From: Rhizomicrobium sp.
Lineage (GTDB): Bacteria; Pseudomonadota; Alphaproteobacteria; Micropepsales; Micropepsaceae
Direction: 5' to 3'
NCBI GenBank assembly: GCA_037200385.1
Contig: JBBCGL010000001.1
Span: 4,913,418-4,977,417 of the forward strand
Length of the DNA: 64,000 bases
Below the pieces are notes generated by a model. It was not told the origin of the DNA. It did not search any database and worked only from the letters and a program-made list of their open reading frames with translations. The translations under genes were made by a program, and so were the position numbers. Of this stretch, positions 8,732-17,955 are shown one piece after another. Positions within the stretch are counted from its first letter, which is position 1. The number at the start of each line of letters is the position of its first letter.

Positions 8732-8938
8732 GACGTGATGGTGGCATCGGATCGGGCTATTGGAAAGCGATTCCGGATTGTCGCGAAGATCGCCCGTCGC
8801 GACCGGTGGGGGGATATTTTCCACAGGCCTTGGGTTTAGCGTCATTGCCGTTGCCACCACACCGTGTCTAATGCTCTTCGAACTCGACATGTCCGGACCG
8901 CGGGGGCTGCGTTGGAAGGGGATTGGGCACTGGGGCTC

Positions 8939-9178
8939 ATGAATGAGCTTTTGTGGAACAGCATGGTCGTGGCAGGTCCGGTGCTGATCGCGGCGCTGGC
9001 GACGGGCCTGTTGATCAGCGTGCTGCAGGTCGCGACGCAGCTTCAGGAAATGACGTTGAGCTATGTTCCCAAGCTCCTCGTTTCCGCCATCGTGCTCATC
9101 CTGCTGGGGCCGTGGATGATCCATCGCATAACGCTGTTCGCGCTGCAGATGATCGCCATCATTCCCGACCTGAACTGA
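8939..9178 (+). CDS. fliQ: Flagellar export gate protein FliQ
   Basis: A 79-residue protein with two hydrophobic helices and the FliQ signature (VAGPVLIAALATGLLISVLQ, then QEMTLSYVPKLL). The ATG at 8939 gives the usual length; a GTG at 8864 would add 25 residues lacking FliQ similarity. FliQ forms, with FliP and FliR, the helical export gate in the inner membrane. It is the first gene of the flagellar cluster; the 207 bases before it are shared with the divergent dehydrogenase and show no clear sigma-54 or sigma-28 promoter. Confidence 0.92.
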   Translation: MNELLWNSMVVAGPVLIAALATGLLISVLQVATQLQEMTLSYVPKLLVSAIVLILLGPWMIHRITLFALQMIAIIPDLN

Positions 9179-9188
9179 GAACCCGCGC

Positions 9189-9944
9189 GTGACCGTGCTG
9201 ACCGATTGGATCGTGTCCTGCCTTCTCCTGGGTCTGCGGATCGCGCCGGTTTTCGCGCTGGCGCCGCCGTTTTCGCTGGTTCGCATGCCACGGCTGTTCC
9301 TGATGCTGCTGGGGCTCGGGCTTTCGATCTGCCTGGTTTCGGCCTATCCGGCCGAGACGGCGCTCGCCGATATGAGCCTCCATGGCATCGTTGTCGCAGC
9401 GGTGCGGGAACTTCTGCTCGGCTCGCTCTTCCTGCTGGCCTTCCATCTGGTGTTCGGCGCGCTCTATCTCGCCGGCCGCACGATCGACATCCAATCGGGG
9501 TATGGCTTCGCCGTGCTCGTCGATCCCACCTCCCAGCAGCAGACGCCGCTGGTCGGCAGCCTGTTCGCCTATGCGATGGGGGGCGTCTTTTTTGCCGCCG
9601 GCGGGCATATCGGCCTGTTGCGCGTGCTTGCCGCATCGTTGCGCGCGGTCCCGCTGGGCGGCTGGACGCTGCCGGGCTCGCTCGATCGGCTGGCCGCCTT
9701 CATCTCCATGGTGATGCTCATTGCCTTCGGCGTTGCGGGCGGCGCGATCCTCGTGCTGTTCCTTGTCGATCTCGCGATCGCGCTGATGTCGCGCACGATC
9801 CCGCAGATGAACGTGCTGATCCTGGGATTCCAGGTCAAGACGATCGTCCTGTTTCTCGCGCTGCCGGCCTCGTTCGGCGTCGCCGGCGCGCTGTTCCTGC
9901 GGCTCACCGCGGTGCTGCTCGACAGCCTGCCCAGGCTCGTCTGA
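9189..9944 (+). CDS. fliR: Flagellar export gate protein FliR
   Basis: A 251-residue, highly hydrophobic protein starting at GTG 9189, ten bases after fliQ. It has about six membrane segments and the family features RIAPVFALAPPF near the N terminus and a GYGFAVLVDPTSQQQTPL-type loop. FliR is the single-copy component that completes the FliPQR channel and contacts FlhB. Its stop TGA shares a base with the flhB start, indicating coupled translation. Confidence 0.93.
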   Translation: MTVLTDWIVSCLLLGLRIAPVFALAPPFSLVRMPRLFLMLLGLGLSICLVSAYPAETALADMSLHGIVVAAVRELLLGSLFLLAFHLVFGALYLAGRTIDIQSGYGFAVLVDPTSQQQTPLVGSLFAYAMGGVFFAAGGHIGLLRVLAASLRAVPLGGWTLPGSLDRLAAFISMVMLIAFGVAGGAILVLFLVDLAIALMSRTIPQMNVLILGFQVKTIVLFLALPASFGVAGALFLRLTAVLLDSLPRLV

Positions 9945-11029
9945 TGGAGGAGGGCGAGCAGGACCGCTCGGAACTGCCCACGACGTTCAAGCTCGCGCGC
10001 GCCCGCGAGAAGGGCACGGTCGCGCGCGGCGCCGATCTCGGCTTTTTGACGGGGCTCGCGGCCTTTCTCGGATTCTTCTGGATCGCCGGCCAGCAACTCG
10101 GTTCCGACATCGCGAGCGCGGTGCGCGGCGCCTGGGTGGGCATGGGCGCGCTGGCCGACGGACCATCGGCGATTTTCTTCGCGATCGATCTGCTGTTCTC
10201 CGCCGTCGCGAAGCCGCTGGCCTTCATGGCGGCCGTGATCTTCGCCGTCGTGGCGGTGTTCGAGGTCATCCAGACGGGGCCCGTCTTCTCCGCCGAGCCG
10301 ATGCGGCCGGACTTCAGCCGGCTCAATCCCGCCAAGGGCCTGAAGCGCCTCTTCTCCGTCCGTCTCCTGATCGAAACGGCGAAGAACATCGCGAAACTCT
10401 GCACATACACCACGGTCGGCTACCTCGTGATCCGCGGCGCATTGCGCACCGATGTCGGGGCGATCACCGACGGCCGGACCTTGCTGTGGACGCTGGCAAG
10501 TACGGGAACCCGGTTGCTCGGTTCCTTCCTCCTGGTCGCGCTGTTCTTCGCCACGATCGACCAGCTCATCGTGCGCCGCGACTTTCTCAAGCGCATGCGC
10601 ATGAGCCGGCGCGACATACGCCGCGAAGCGCGCGAGCGGGAAGGCGATCCGCGGCTGAAGCAGAAGCGCAAGCAGTTGCATGCGGAATTCGCGCGGCAGA
10701 GCCAAAGCGTGCGCGCCGTCCGGGGGGCGGACGTCCTGATCACCAATCCGGAACATATCGCGCTGGCCCTGCGCTACGACCGGCGGCTCATGGCGGCGCC
10801 GATCGTCGTCTCGATCGGAACCAACCAGTTCGCCCAGCGCCTGAAGCGGCTGGCGTTCATCTATAATGTCCCGGTGGTTCCCGACCGGGCGCTGGCCCGC
10901 GAACTGTTCCGCAGCGCGAGACTGAACGCCGCAATTCCCGAACATTGCTTCCGCGCCGTGGCGGATGTCTATAACGGCCTGCGGCAGAAGGCGGACGAGG
11001 GGAGCGCCGAGCATCACCATGTTGGGTAA
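9944..11029 (+). CDS. flhB: Flagellar export switch protein FlhB
   Basis: A 361-residue protein with four membrane segments in the first 210 residues, then a basic linker (KRMRMSRRDIRREAREREGD) and the cytoplasmic switch domain. FlhB normally autocleaves between Asn and Pro of a conserved NPTH motif to change export from hook to filament substrates. Here the motif reads NPEH (residues 268-271): Asn and Pro are kept, Thr is Glu. The following ALRYDRR matches the family. The start overlaps the fliR stop and the end overlaps flhA by 11 bases. Confidence 0.94.
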   Translation: MEEGEQDRSELPTTFKLARAREKGTVARGADLGFLTGLAAFLGFFWIAGQQLGSDIASAVRGAWVGMGALADGPSAIFFAIDLLFSAVAKPLAFMAAVIFAVVAVFEVIQTGPVFSAEPMRPDFSRLNPAKGLKRLFSVRLLIETAKNIAKLCTYTTVGYLVIRGALRTDVGAITDGRTLLWTLASTGTRLLGSFLLVALFFATIDQLIVRRDFLKRMRMSRRDIRREAREREGDPRLKQKRKQLHAEFARQSQSVRAVRGADVLITNPEHIALALRYDRRLMAAPIVVSIGTNQFAQRLKRLAFIYNVPVVPDRALARELFRSARLNAAIPEHCFRAVADVYNGLRQKADEGSAEHHHVG

Positions 11030-13052
11030 TCTTCTGGGCAAAAACCGCGATCTCGCGCTCGTGGTGGGCGTGATCGCGATCCTCCTGATCCTCTTTGCGC
11101 CGATACCGCCGATGCTGATCGATCTTCTGATCGTCATCAATTTCGCGTTCGGCCTCACGATCCTGCTGCTGACCTTCTATGTCGCGCGGCCGGTCGAGTT
11201 CTCGACCTTCCCGTCGCTCCTGCTCATCGCGACCCTGTTCCGCCTGGCGCTGAACGTCTCGGCGACGCGCCTGATCCTCACCGCCGCCAACGCCGGCGAG
11301 GTGATCGGATCGGTCGGGACTTTCGCGGTGCAGGGGAACTTCGTCATCGGCCTCGTCGTGTTCTTCATCCTGATCGTGGTGCAATACGTGGTCGTCACCG
11401 CGGGCGCCCAGCGCGTTTCCGAGGTCGCGGCGCGCTTCGTCCTCGATTCGGTGCCCGGCCAGCAGATGAGCATCGACGCCGACCTCAATATGGGCCTGAT
11501 CGACCAGAACGAGGCCAAGCGCCGCCGCAAGGATCTCGAGAAGGAGGCGGCGTTCTACGGCGCGATGGACGGCGCCAGCAAGTTCGTGAAGGGCGACGCG
11601 ATCGCCGGCATCATCATCCTGCTGATCGACATCATCGCGGGCTGGATCGTCGGCGTGGTGCAGATGAACATGGAGTGGAGCGACGCGCTCTCGACCTTCA
11701 CGCTGCTCACCATCGGCGACGGCATCGTGACGCAGGTTCCCGCCCTGATCATCTCGGTCGCGACCGGCATCATCGTCACGCGGTCCTCGGCCGATCGGCA
11801 ATTGAGCACCGAGGTGTTCAGCCAGCTGTCCTCGGTCCCCAAGGTCCCGCTCGTCGTGCTGGCGACGCTGCTGCTGTTGCTCGCCCTGCCGGGCATGCCG
11901 AAATGGCCCATGGCGATTGTGGTGCTGATCGCGGTCGCCGCCTTCTTCGCGGCGCGGCGCAAGAAGGCCGCCGCCGAGGCGCAGAGCCTGTTCGACAAGC
12001 CGGCCGCCGGCGCGGAGCAAAAGTCCGGCAGCGTCGCGGCGCCGCCCGTCGAGATCCTGCTGGGCCGGGAACTCGCCGAGAAATGGCTGGCCATCAAGCC
12101 CTTGCTGGCGGAACGCATCGTCGCCTTGCGCGCGCAGCAGGAGAAGGCGAGCGGCTTCGCGCCGCCTTCGGTGCTGTTCCACGACGGCAGCCACCTCGGA
12201 CCCAACGATTACGAGATCGATTTTTTCGGCGCGCGGCACGGCTTCGCGCAGATCTTTCCCGACAGGATCCTTGCCGTGCGCGCGACGCCTGCGGCGAGCG
12301 GGCTGCCGGGGCTCGAGACGCGCGATCCGGCCTTCGGCCTCCCGGCGAGCTGGATCGAAGCCGGCGCGACCGACCGCGCGCGGGAACTCGGCTACACGCT
12401 CGTCGATCCTGTGACGGTCATGATGACGCATCTCGGGGAGTTGCTGCGCAAAGAAGCGGCTCTCCTGCTGTCGCGCGCCGACGTCGTGGTGCTGCTCGAG
12501 GGCGTGCGCGCGCGTCAGCCGGGCCTGATCGAGGAGCTCATCCCCGCCATCATGACGGTGTCGGACGTTCAGCGCGTGCTGCAGAACCTTCTGTCGGAAG
12601 ATGTCTCCATCCGGGCGATGGATCAGATCGCGGAAACCCTGATCGACCTTGGACGCTCGATAAAGGATTCGGCGGAATTGACGGAAAAAGTGCGGCAGCG
12701 TCTCAGCCACGGAATCTGCCAGAGCCTGCGCGGCAGCCACGACCAGCTTTCCGTGCTCAGCCTCGATCCGCGCGTCGAAGGGCAGATCACCGAAAATATC
12801 CGTCGCAGCGATGCAAGCACGAATCTTGTGCTGGAGCCGCGGCTCGCCGATCAGCTCATCCGCAAATTGATTCCGGTCGCCGAATCGATGATGCGGCAAA
12901 GTCTTGCGCCGGTGTTGCTGTGCAGCCCGGAAATCCGGCGCTTTTTGAAAACCTTCACGCGGCGCAGCATTCCGCGATTGTCGGTTCTTTCGATCAACGA
13001 GGTGCCGCCGACCGTCGATTTGAAATCCTTTGCGGTGGTGAAGATCGACTGA
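11019..13052 (+). CDS. flhA: Flagellar export component FlhA
   Basis: A 677-residue FHIPEP-family protein starting at ATG 11019 inside the end of flhB. The N-terminal half has about eight membrane segments and the conserved STFPSLLLIATLFRLALNVS/ATRLIL region, then the FHIPEP-type cytoplasmic loop with VPGQQMSIDADLNMG. The C-terminal half is the large cytosolic ring domain that receives chaperone-substrate complexes. Length is normal. It forms the nonameric ring of the export gate and uses proton motive force. Confidence 0.95.
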   Translation: MLGNLLGKNRDLALVVGVIAILLILFAPIPPMLIDLLIVINFAFGLTILLLTFYVARPVEFSTFPSLLLIATLFRLALNVSATRLILTAANAGEVIGSVGTFAVQGNFVIGLVVFFILIVVQYVVVTAGAQRVSEVAARFVLDSVPGQQMSIDADLNMGLIDQNEAKRRRKDLEKEAAFYGAMDGASKFVKGDAIAGIIILLIDIIAGWIVGVVQMNMEWSDALSTFTLLTIGDGIVTQVPALIISVATGIIVTRSSADRQLSTEVFSQLSSVPKVPLVVLATLLLLLALPGMPKWPMAIVVLIAVAAFFAARRKKAAAEAQSLFDKPAAGAEQKSGSVAAPPVEILLGRELAEKWLAIKPLLAERIVALRAQQEKASGFAPPSVLFHDGSHLGPNDYEIDFFGARHGFAQIFPDRILAVRATPAASGLPGLETRDPAFGLPASWIEAGATDRARELGYTLVDPVTVMMTHLGELLRKEAALLLSRADVVVLLEGVRARQPGLIEELIPAIMTVSDVQRVLQNLLSEDVSIRAMDQIAETLIDLGRSIKDSAELTEKVRQRLSHGICQSLRGSHDQLSVLSLDPRVEGQITENIRRSDASTNLVLEPRLADQLIRKLIPVAESMMRQSLAPVLLCSPEIRRFLKTFTRRSIPRLSVLSINEVPPTVDLKSFAVVKID

Positions 13053-13130
13053 CTGCGAAATGACGGCGCGAAATTGAAGCGGATGCACATCGCGCTTGCG
13101 GAGCGTTGAACGCTTCTGTACCGTTTTGTA

Positions 13131-13835
13131 ATGAGCTTGGTCGAAATAGCGGGCGTAATTCTTGCGACGGCGCAACGACGCGTCGAAGTTGTCGCACAGA
13201 ATATCTCGAACATGACGACGGCCGGATACAAGGCGCGGCGGCAATTCTCCGGACTTGTCGCCGGTGACTCCCTGGAACAAGGCCGCTCCCGATCGAATGA
13301 CGAGAGATCCATCGTCGACTTCACGGGCGGAAAGTTGATGAACACCGGAAATCCGCTCGACTTTGCATTGCAGGGGCGCGGATTCTTCGTCGTCCGCACC
13401 GGCGACGCGACCTATTACACGCGCGATGGGCAGTTCAGGCGCGATGCCGACGGCCGTCTGACGACGGCGGACGGCGCATCGGTTCAAGGGGCAAATGGCG
13501 ACGTTTCGGTCGGCGCGGGCGCGGTAAGCGTGCTCGCCGATGGAACGATCATGCAGGATGGGCAGCCGCTCGGCCGTCTGGCGGTCGCGGACTTTGCGGA
13601 CACATCCGTCTTGCGCCCCGCCGGCGGCGGCTTGTTCGCGGCGCCGTCCGGCGCGGCGAGCGATCTTTCCTCGCCGCAGATACGCCAGGGAATGCTGGAG
13701 GCATCGAATGTCTCGACGGCAGACGAGATGGTTTCCATGATGGCCGCGCTGCGGAGCGCGGAAGCGGGGCAGCGTATCGCACAAGTGTATGACGACTTGA
13801 TGGGACGGGCAGTGACGGCGTTCGGGCAGACATAA
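13131..13835 (+). CDS. flgF: Flagellar rod protein FlgF
   Basis: A 234-residue rod/hook-family protein. The N-terminal helix contains VEVVAQNISNMTTAGYKARR, the family's rod signature, and the C-terminal part EASNVSTADEMVSMMAALRSAEAGQRI is the paired helix. The middle GNPLDFALQGRGFFVV...YTRDGQFR is typical of FlgF/FlgG. Length and position before flgG favour FlgF, the proximal rod protein. It is exported without a cleaved signal. The 78-base gap from flhA could hold a promoter, but none is evident. Confidence 0.85.
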   Translation: MSLVEIAGVILATAQRRVEVVAQNISNMTTAGYKARRQFSGLVAGDSLEQGRSRSNDERSIVDFTGGKLMNTGNPLDFALQGRGFFVVRTGDATYYTRDGQFRRDADGRLTTADGASVQGANGDVSVGAGAVSVLADGTIMQDGQPLGRLAVADFADTSVLRPAGGGLFAAPSGAASDLSSPQIRQGMLEASNVSTADEMVSMMAALRSAEAGQRIAQVYDDLMGRAVTAFGQT

Positions 13836-13881
13836 CCGAGTTTCACGATTGGGCCCGGCTGGGGCCGACTGGGGCAAGCAG

Positions 13882-14649
13882 ATGAATGGGGCGTTTTACA
13901 TCGGGGCCGTCGGCCTCGATGCGCAGCAGCGGGCGCTCGATGTCGTTGCGAACAATATTGCCAATATCAACACGCCGGCGTTCAAGCGTTCGACGGCGCA
14001 GTTTTCGCAGATGGTCGCGGCGGCGCGCGATGCCGCCGATCTCCCTCTGGCCGCGGCGCAGAGAAGCGACGGACTGGCCGGCGCGGTGCTGAGCGGCACG
14101 CCGCATGTCTGGTCGCAAGGGGCTTTGCAGCAGACCGGATCGCCGCTCGATCTGGCGATCAACGGCGACGGCTTCATCGAATTGCTGGGTCCCGCGGGCC
14201 ACACGATTCTGTGGCGCGGCGGCACGCTGAAGGTCAATGACGACGGCTACCTCGCCGCTGCCGACGGAACGGCGTTGCGCGCGATGATCTCGGTGCCGCA
14301 AGGCGCGACGGCGATCGCCATCTCGGCCACGGGTGCGGTGAGCGGCACGGTCAACAACGCGACCGAGCAGTTCGGTCAGATCGACCTCGTCACGACGAAG
14401 GCGCCGGACGATCTGGTGGACGACGGCGGCGGCTATTACGAGGCGGCCAACCCTGCCGATTTGATTTCGCTCAAGCCGGGCGAGGAGGGCAGCGGCATGC
14501 TGGTGCAGGGATCGCTCGAAGGTTCCAACGTGCAGCTCGCCGACGAGATGACGAACCTGCTTCTGATGCAGCGCGCTTTCGCCGCCAATGCGCAGGTGGT
14601 GCAGGCCGGCGACCAGTTGATGTCGATCGTGAATGGACTGCGGCGCTAG
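13882..14649 (+). CDS. flgG: Flagellar distal rod protein FlgG
   Basis: A 255-residue rod protein from ATG 13882. It has the N-terminal VVANNIANINTPAFKRS signature, GSPLDLAINGDGFIEL in the middle, and the C-terminal GSLEGSNVQLADEMTNLLLMQRAFAANAQVVQ segment, in which SNVxxxEMTxLLxxQRAFxAN is characteristic of FlgG. The length (about 260 in relatives) supports FlgG rather than FlgF. FlgG builds the distal rod through the P and L rings encoded just downstream. Confidence 0.88.
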   Translation: MNGAFYIGAVGLDAQQRALDVVANNIANINTPAFKRSTAQFSQMVAAARDAADLPLAAAQRSDGLAGAVLSGTPHVWSQGALQQTGSPLDLAINGDGFIELLGPAGHTILWRGGTLKVNDDGYLAAADGTALRAMISVPQGATAIAISATGAVSGTVNNATEQFGQIDLVTTKAPDDLVDDGGGYYEAANPADLISLKPGEEGSGMLVQGSLEGSNVQLADEMTNLLLMQRAFAANAQVVQAGDQLMSIVNGLRR

Positions 14650-14689
14650 TCGAAGCGCTTTTCGTGTTGGGTATATTGGGGCGGTCGTG

Positions 14690-15139
14690 GTGAAGTTGCT
14701 TATCGCGTTTGCCGCAGCTGTGGGGCTGGCGGCGCTTGCCGCTCCGGCCGCCTTGGCCGCGGCGCCCGCCGCGCATCCGCTTCTTTGCCTGCGGGCGCTC
14801 GCGCCGCTGAGCGCGGGCGACATTCCGTCTTCGGACCGGTTCGCGTCCGCGGATTGCGCCGGGCGCAGCATCGCGCCGGCTTTCCGCCGCGATGCCGGCA
14901 GCGGCGTGACGCGGCTGGCGCGTGCCGTCGCGCCGGGCGAGGTCGTGGCACCCTATCCCGAATACGGCGTCGATATGGTCCTCCCCGGCCAGAGCCTGCG
15001 GCTGGTCGTGGTCGCCGGCGCGGCGCGGATCGAGCGCCAGGTCGAGGCCCTGCAGCCGGCACGTCCGGGCCAGCGCTTTTTTGTCCGCAGTGCCGATGGA
15101 GAGATCCTGTCGGTGCGCTTCGAAAAGGCGGCGCCATGA
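14690..15139 (+). CDS. flgA: Flagellar P-ring assembly chaperone FlgA
   Basis: A 149-residue periplasmic protein read from GTG 14690 (GTG 14687 is equally possible). Residues 1-22 are a signal peptide rich in Ala and Leu. The SAF-like middle (TRLARAVAPGEVV) and C-terminal LQPARPGQRFFVRSADGEIL match FlgA, which helps FlgI assemble into the P ring. It is short compared with many FlgA proteins, keeping mainly the C-terminal domain. Its stop overlaps the flgH start. Confidence 0.8.
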   Translation: MKLLIAFAAAVGLAALAAPAALAAAPAAHPLLCLRALAPLSAGDIPSSDRFASADCAGRSIAPAFRRDAGSGVTRLARAVAPGEVVAPYPEYGVDMVLPGQSLRLVVVAGAARIERQVEALQPARPGQRFFVRSADGEILSVRFEKAAP

Positions 15140-15717
15140 CCGCCGCGCCGCGCCGTCTCGCGATCGCACTGCTCTGCCTGCTCCCGGCGACGGCGGCGCA
15201 TGCCACCGATCTCTATCCGCATGGGAACTGGCCGGCGCTGGCGTCCGACCGCAATGCGCACCAGGTCGGCGACGTCCTCGAGATCGTGATCTCGGAAAGC
15301 GCCACGGCCTCCAACACCGCGACGAACGGTTCGAGCCGCAGCACCAATCTCGCGGGCCAGGTCACGGCCGGCGCGAGCTTCAACGAGGGCGGTGCGCTGA
15401 ATCTCAGCAGCGGCTCCGACAACAGCGGCACGACGGGGCGCAGCGGCGGCATCGTCGCGCTGGTCAGCGCCCGGGTCGAGGGCGTGCTGCCGAACGGCGA
15501 TCTCAGCGTCGCCGGGGCGCAGATGATCAACATCAACGGGGAGCGGACCAACATCAAGATCCGCGGCGTGGTGCGCGTCGCGGATATCGCGCCGGACAAC
15601 AGCGTGGCGTCGAGCCGCCTCGCGGACGCCCAGATCGACTATGACGGTTCGGGGTTCGTGTCGCGCAGCGCCGCGCCGGGCTTGGCCACCCGCATTTTCA
15701 ACTGGCTGGGACTGTGA
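15136..15717 (+). CDS. flgH: Flagellar L-ring protein FlgH
   Basis: A 193-residue protein with an N-terminal signal peptide (cleavage near AHA-TDLYP) and the FlgH pattern: VGDVLEIVISESATASNTA, then GVLPNGDLSVAGAQMININGERTNIKIRGVVRVADI. It forms the outer-membrane L ring. FlgH is usually a lipoprotein, but here no canonical lipobox cysteine sits at the cleavage point; the only Cys is inside the hydrophobic core (LLCLLPA). It overlaps flgA and flgI by four bases each. Confidence 0.92.
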   Translation: MTAAPRRLAIALLCLLPATAAHATDLYPHGNWPALASDRNAHQVGDVLEIVISESATASNTATNGSSRSTNLAGQVTAGASFNEGGALNLSSGSDNSGTTGRSGGIVALVSARVEGVLPNGDLSVAGAQMININGERTNIKIRGVVRVADIAPDNSVASSRLADAQIDYDGSGFVSRSAAPGLATRIFNWLGL

Positions 15718-16850
15718 GCGGGTGGCGCAACATCGCGTTCGCCGCCGCGCTGGTCTTCGCGGCGGCGGAGGGCGTCGCGGCGGCGGTGCCGGCCGGCACG
15801 CAGGCCGAGGAAGTTCGCCTCAAGGATCTCGGCCGCTTCCTCGGCTGGCGCGACAACGCGCTGATCGGCTACGGCATCGTCACCGGCCTAGCCGGTTCCG
15901 GCGACTCGCCGCGCAGCATCGTCACCCAGCAGGCCCTCAGCAACGTGCTGAGCCGGCTCGGCTCGAACGTGCCGGGCGGCTTGCTGCAAAGCCGCAACGT
16001 CGCCGCCGTGATGGTGACCGCGACGCTGCCGCCTTCGGCCAATATTGGCGATCGGATCGACGTCACCGTGACCTCGATCGGCGATGCGCGCAGCCTGGTC
16101 GGCGGCGTTCTGCTGATGACGCCGCTGTTGGGGCCGGACAAGCACGATTATGCCCTGGCCCAGGGCGCGCTCGTCGTCGGCGGTTACAATTTCGAGGACA
16201 ACGTCAACCTGCGGCAGAAGAACTATCCCACCACGGGCATCGTCGCGGGCGGCGCGACGGTCGAGGAGCAGGTGGCGGCGAATCTGGCCGCGGCCGACGG
16301 CCATCTCACCTTCATCCTGCGCGATCCCGACTTCACGACGGCGCAGCGGATCGCCGTGGCGCTGAACGCGAAGCTCGGCATGGGCGCGGCGACGGTGGAA
16401 AGCGCCGAGGCGGTGCGGATTTCGGCCGCTGCCGGCGCCAATCCCAGCCTGCTCGTCTCCCTCGTCGAGACCGTCACGGTGGCGCCCGACCAGGTGTCGC
16501 GGGTCGTGATCAACGAGCGCTCCGGCACGGTGGTCGCAGGCGGCGGCGTCCGGGTGTCGAGCGTCGTGATCGCACAGGGCGACATCAAGGTCTCGGTGAC
16601 GACCGACGATTCCTATCCGGTCTACGGCCTGCCCGGACGCGGTCGCGACGGCCATGGCATCGTCGTCACCAACAGCAAGCTCGACGTCTCCGAATCCACG
16701 AACGACACCGCTGTGCGGTTTCCCAACACCACGGTCGCCGACCTGGTGCGTGGGCTCACCCAGGCGCGGGTCGGGACGCGCAACATCATCGCCATCCTGC
16801 AGGCGATCAAGGCGGCCGGCGCGCTCCACGCCGATATCGTCGTGCAATAG
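15714..16850 (+). CDS. flgI: Flagellar P-ring protein FlgI
   Basis: A 378-residue protein starting at GTG 15714 in the GTGA overlap with flgH. It has an N-terminal signal peptide and the FlgI hallmarks VRLKDLGRFLGWRDNALIGYGIVTGLAGSGDS, then NVAAVMVTATLP, SIGDARSLVGGVLLMTPL, and a C-terminal RVGTRNIIAILQAIKAAGALHA. It builds the periplasmic P ring around the rod. Length is normal for the family. Confidence 0.95.
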   Translation: MSGWRNIAFAAALVFAAAEGVAAAVPAGTQAEEVRLKDLGRFLGWRDNALIGYGIVTGLAGSGDSPRSIVTQQALSNVLSRLGSNVPGGLLQSRNVAAVMVTATLPPSANIGDRIDVTVTSIGDARSLVGGVLLMTPLLGPDKHDYALAQGALVVGGYNFEDNVNLRQKNYPTTGIVAGGATVEEQVAANLAAADGHLTFILRDPDFTTAQRIAVALNAKLGMGAATVESAEAVRISAAAGANPSLLVSLVETVTVAPDQVSRVVINERSGTVVAGGGVRVSSVVIAQGDIKVSVTTDDSYPVYGLPGRGRDGHGIVVTNSKLDVSESTNDTAVRFPNTTVADLVRGLTQARVGTRNIIAILQAIKAAGALHADIVVQ

Positions 16851-16858
16851 GAGAGGAT

Positions 16859-17203
16859 ATGGACAGCAACACCGCCCTTCTGATGATCAAGGCGCTGGAT
16901 GGCCTCCAGGCGCGCTCGATCGCGACCGCGCAGAACATCGCCAATGCGGGCACGCCGGGCTACCGCCCGCTCCGCGTACGCTTCGAGCAGGCGCTGGCCG
17001 ACGCCGCGGCGAAGGGGCCGGCGGCGATCGCCGCCGTGACGCCCGAGGTCGGCCAGGCACCGGCCGGCACGCCCGACGGCGAGCTGCGCCTCGATCTCGA
17101 GATGAGCAATGACGCGATGACGGCCACCCGCTATGGCGCCCTGATCGACATCCTGAACCGCCAGCTCCAGATGCAATCTCTGGCCATCACGGGGAACGGC
17201 TGA
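16859..17203 (+). CDS. flgB: Flagellar proximal rod protein FlgB
   Basis: A 114-residue rod protein from ATG 16859 with GGAGAGG-like ribosome site (16850-16856). The N-terminal half holds ATAQNIANAGTPGYRP, the rod-family signature, and the C-terminal MTATRYGALIDILNRQLQMQSLAI is the partner helix. Small size and position directly before flgC and fliE identify FlgB. Confidence 0.9.
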   Translation: MDSNTALLMIKALDGLQARSIATAQNIANAGTPGYRPLRVRFEQALADAAAKGPAAIAAVTPEVGQAPAGTPDGELRLDLEMSNDAMTATRYGALIDILNRQLQMQSLAITGNG

Positions 17204-17205
17204 TC

Positions 17206-17640
17206 ATGCAGGCGATGGAAATCAGCCGCAGCGCGCTCGACGTCGAATGGCGCCGGCTCGAGGTCATCTCGGAGAATCTCGCGAATGTGAATTCGACGCG
17301 CCCGGCGGGCGGCGCGCTTTACCAGGCGCGCCACCTGCTGTCCGGGCCGCGCGCGGACTTCTCGCGCTATCTGGGCGGGACGTCGCATGCCGATCTCGGC
17401 AAGCTCGACGGTGTCGCGGTCACGGGCATCGCGGTCGACAACGCGCCGCCGCGCCTGGTGCACGAGCCGGGCAATCCGCTGGCCGACGCCAACGGCATGG
17501 TCGCTTATCCGTCGATCGACCATGCCGGCGAGATGCTGGCGATGGTCCAGACCTCGCGCGCCTATGAGGCGAATATCGTCGCGATGAACATGGCGCGGCA
17601 GATGTACAGCAAGGCGCTCGAACTGGGGAGGCATTCATGA
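17206..17640 (+). CDS. flgC: Flagellar proximal rod protein FlgC
   Basis: A 144-residue rod protein two bases after flgB. It contains RLEVISENLANVNSTRPAGG near the N terminus and a C-terminal helix MLAMVQTSRAYEANIVAMNMARQM, both FlgC-like, with the short middle HEPGNPLADANGMVAYP typical of FlgC. It forms part of the proximal rod. Its stop overlaps the fliE start (ATGA). Confidence 0.92.
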   Translation: MQAMEISRSALDVEWRRLEVISENLANVNSTRPAGGALYQARHLLSGPRADFSRYLGGTSHADLGKLDGVAVTGIAVDNAPPRLVHEPGNPLADANGMVAYPSIDHAGEMLAMVQTSRAYEANIVAMNMARQMYSKALELGRHS

Positions 17641-17945
17641 CCGCGGCACCGATCGTTCCCGTCACGGCCCTCGCGCTCAAGGACGGCATCGCGCCCGCGA
17701 CGCTCCCCCCGACGGCGGTCCCGCGCACCTCGTTCGCCGATCTGCTGTCGGGCGGCATCGATGCGGTGAACACCAAGGTGCTGGATGCCGACAAGATCGC
17801 ACGCGCCTTCGCGCTCGACGATTCCATCCCGGTGCACCAGGTCACCTTCGCCCTCGAGCAGGCGCGGATGTCGCTCGAGCTGATGACGCAGGTGCGCCAG
17901 CGGCTGCTGGACGGCTACCAGCAGCTCATGAACATGCCGTTGTGA
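17637..17945 (+). CDS. fliE: Flagellar MS-ring/rod adapter FliE
   Basis: A 102-residue protein. The C-terminal half reads PVHQVTFALEQARMSLELMTQVRQRLLDGYQQLMNMP, a close fit to FliE ([36 protein letters not shown]-like pattern). FliE links the MS ring to the rod. The typical order flgB-flgC-fliE-fliF is kept. The start overlaps flgC by four bases. Confidence 0.9.
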   Translation: MTAAPIVPVTALALKDGIAPATLPPTAVPRTSFADLLSGGIDAVNTKVLDADKIARAFALDDSIPVHQVTFALEQARMSLELMTQVRQRLLDGYQQLMNMPL

Positions 17946-17955
17946 GGCTGGAGAC

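Noticed and set aside
8864-8938. GTG start extending FliQ by 25 residues
   Set aside because: The added residues are polar and unlike FliQ, whereas ATG 8939 gives the usual size.
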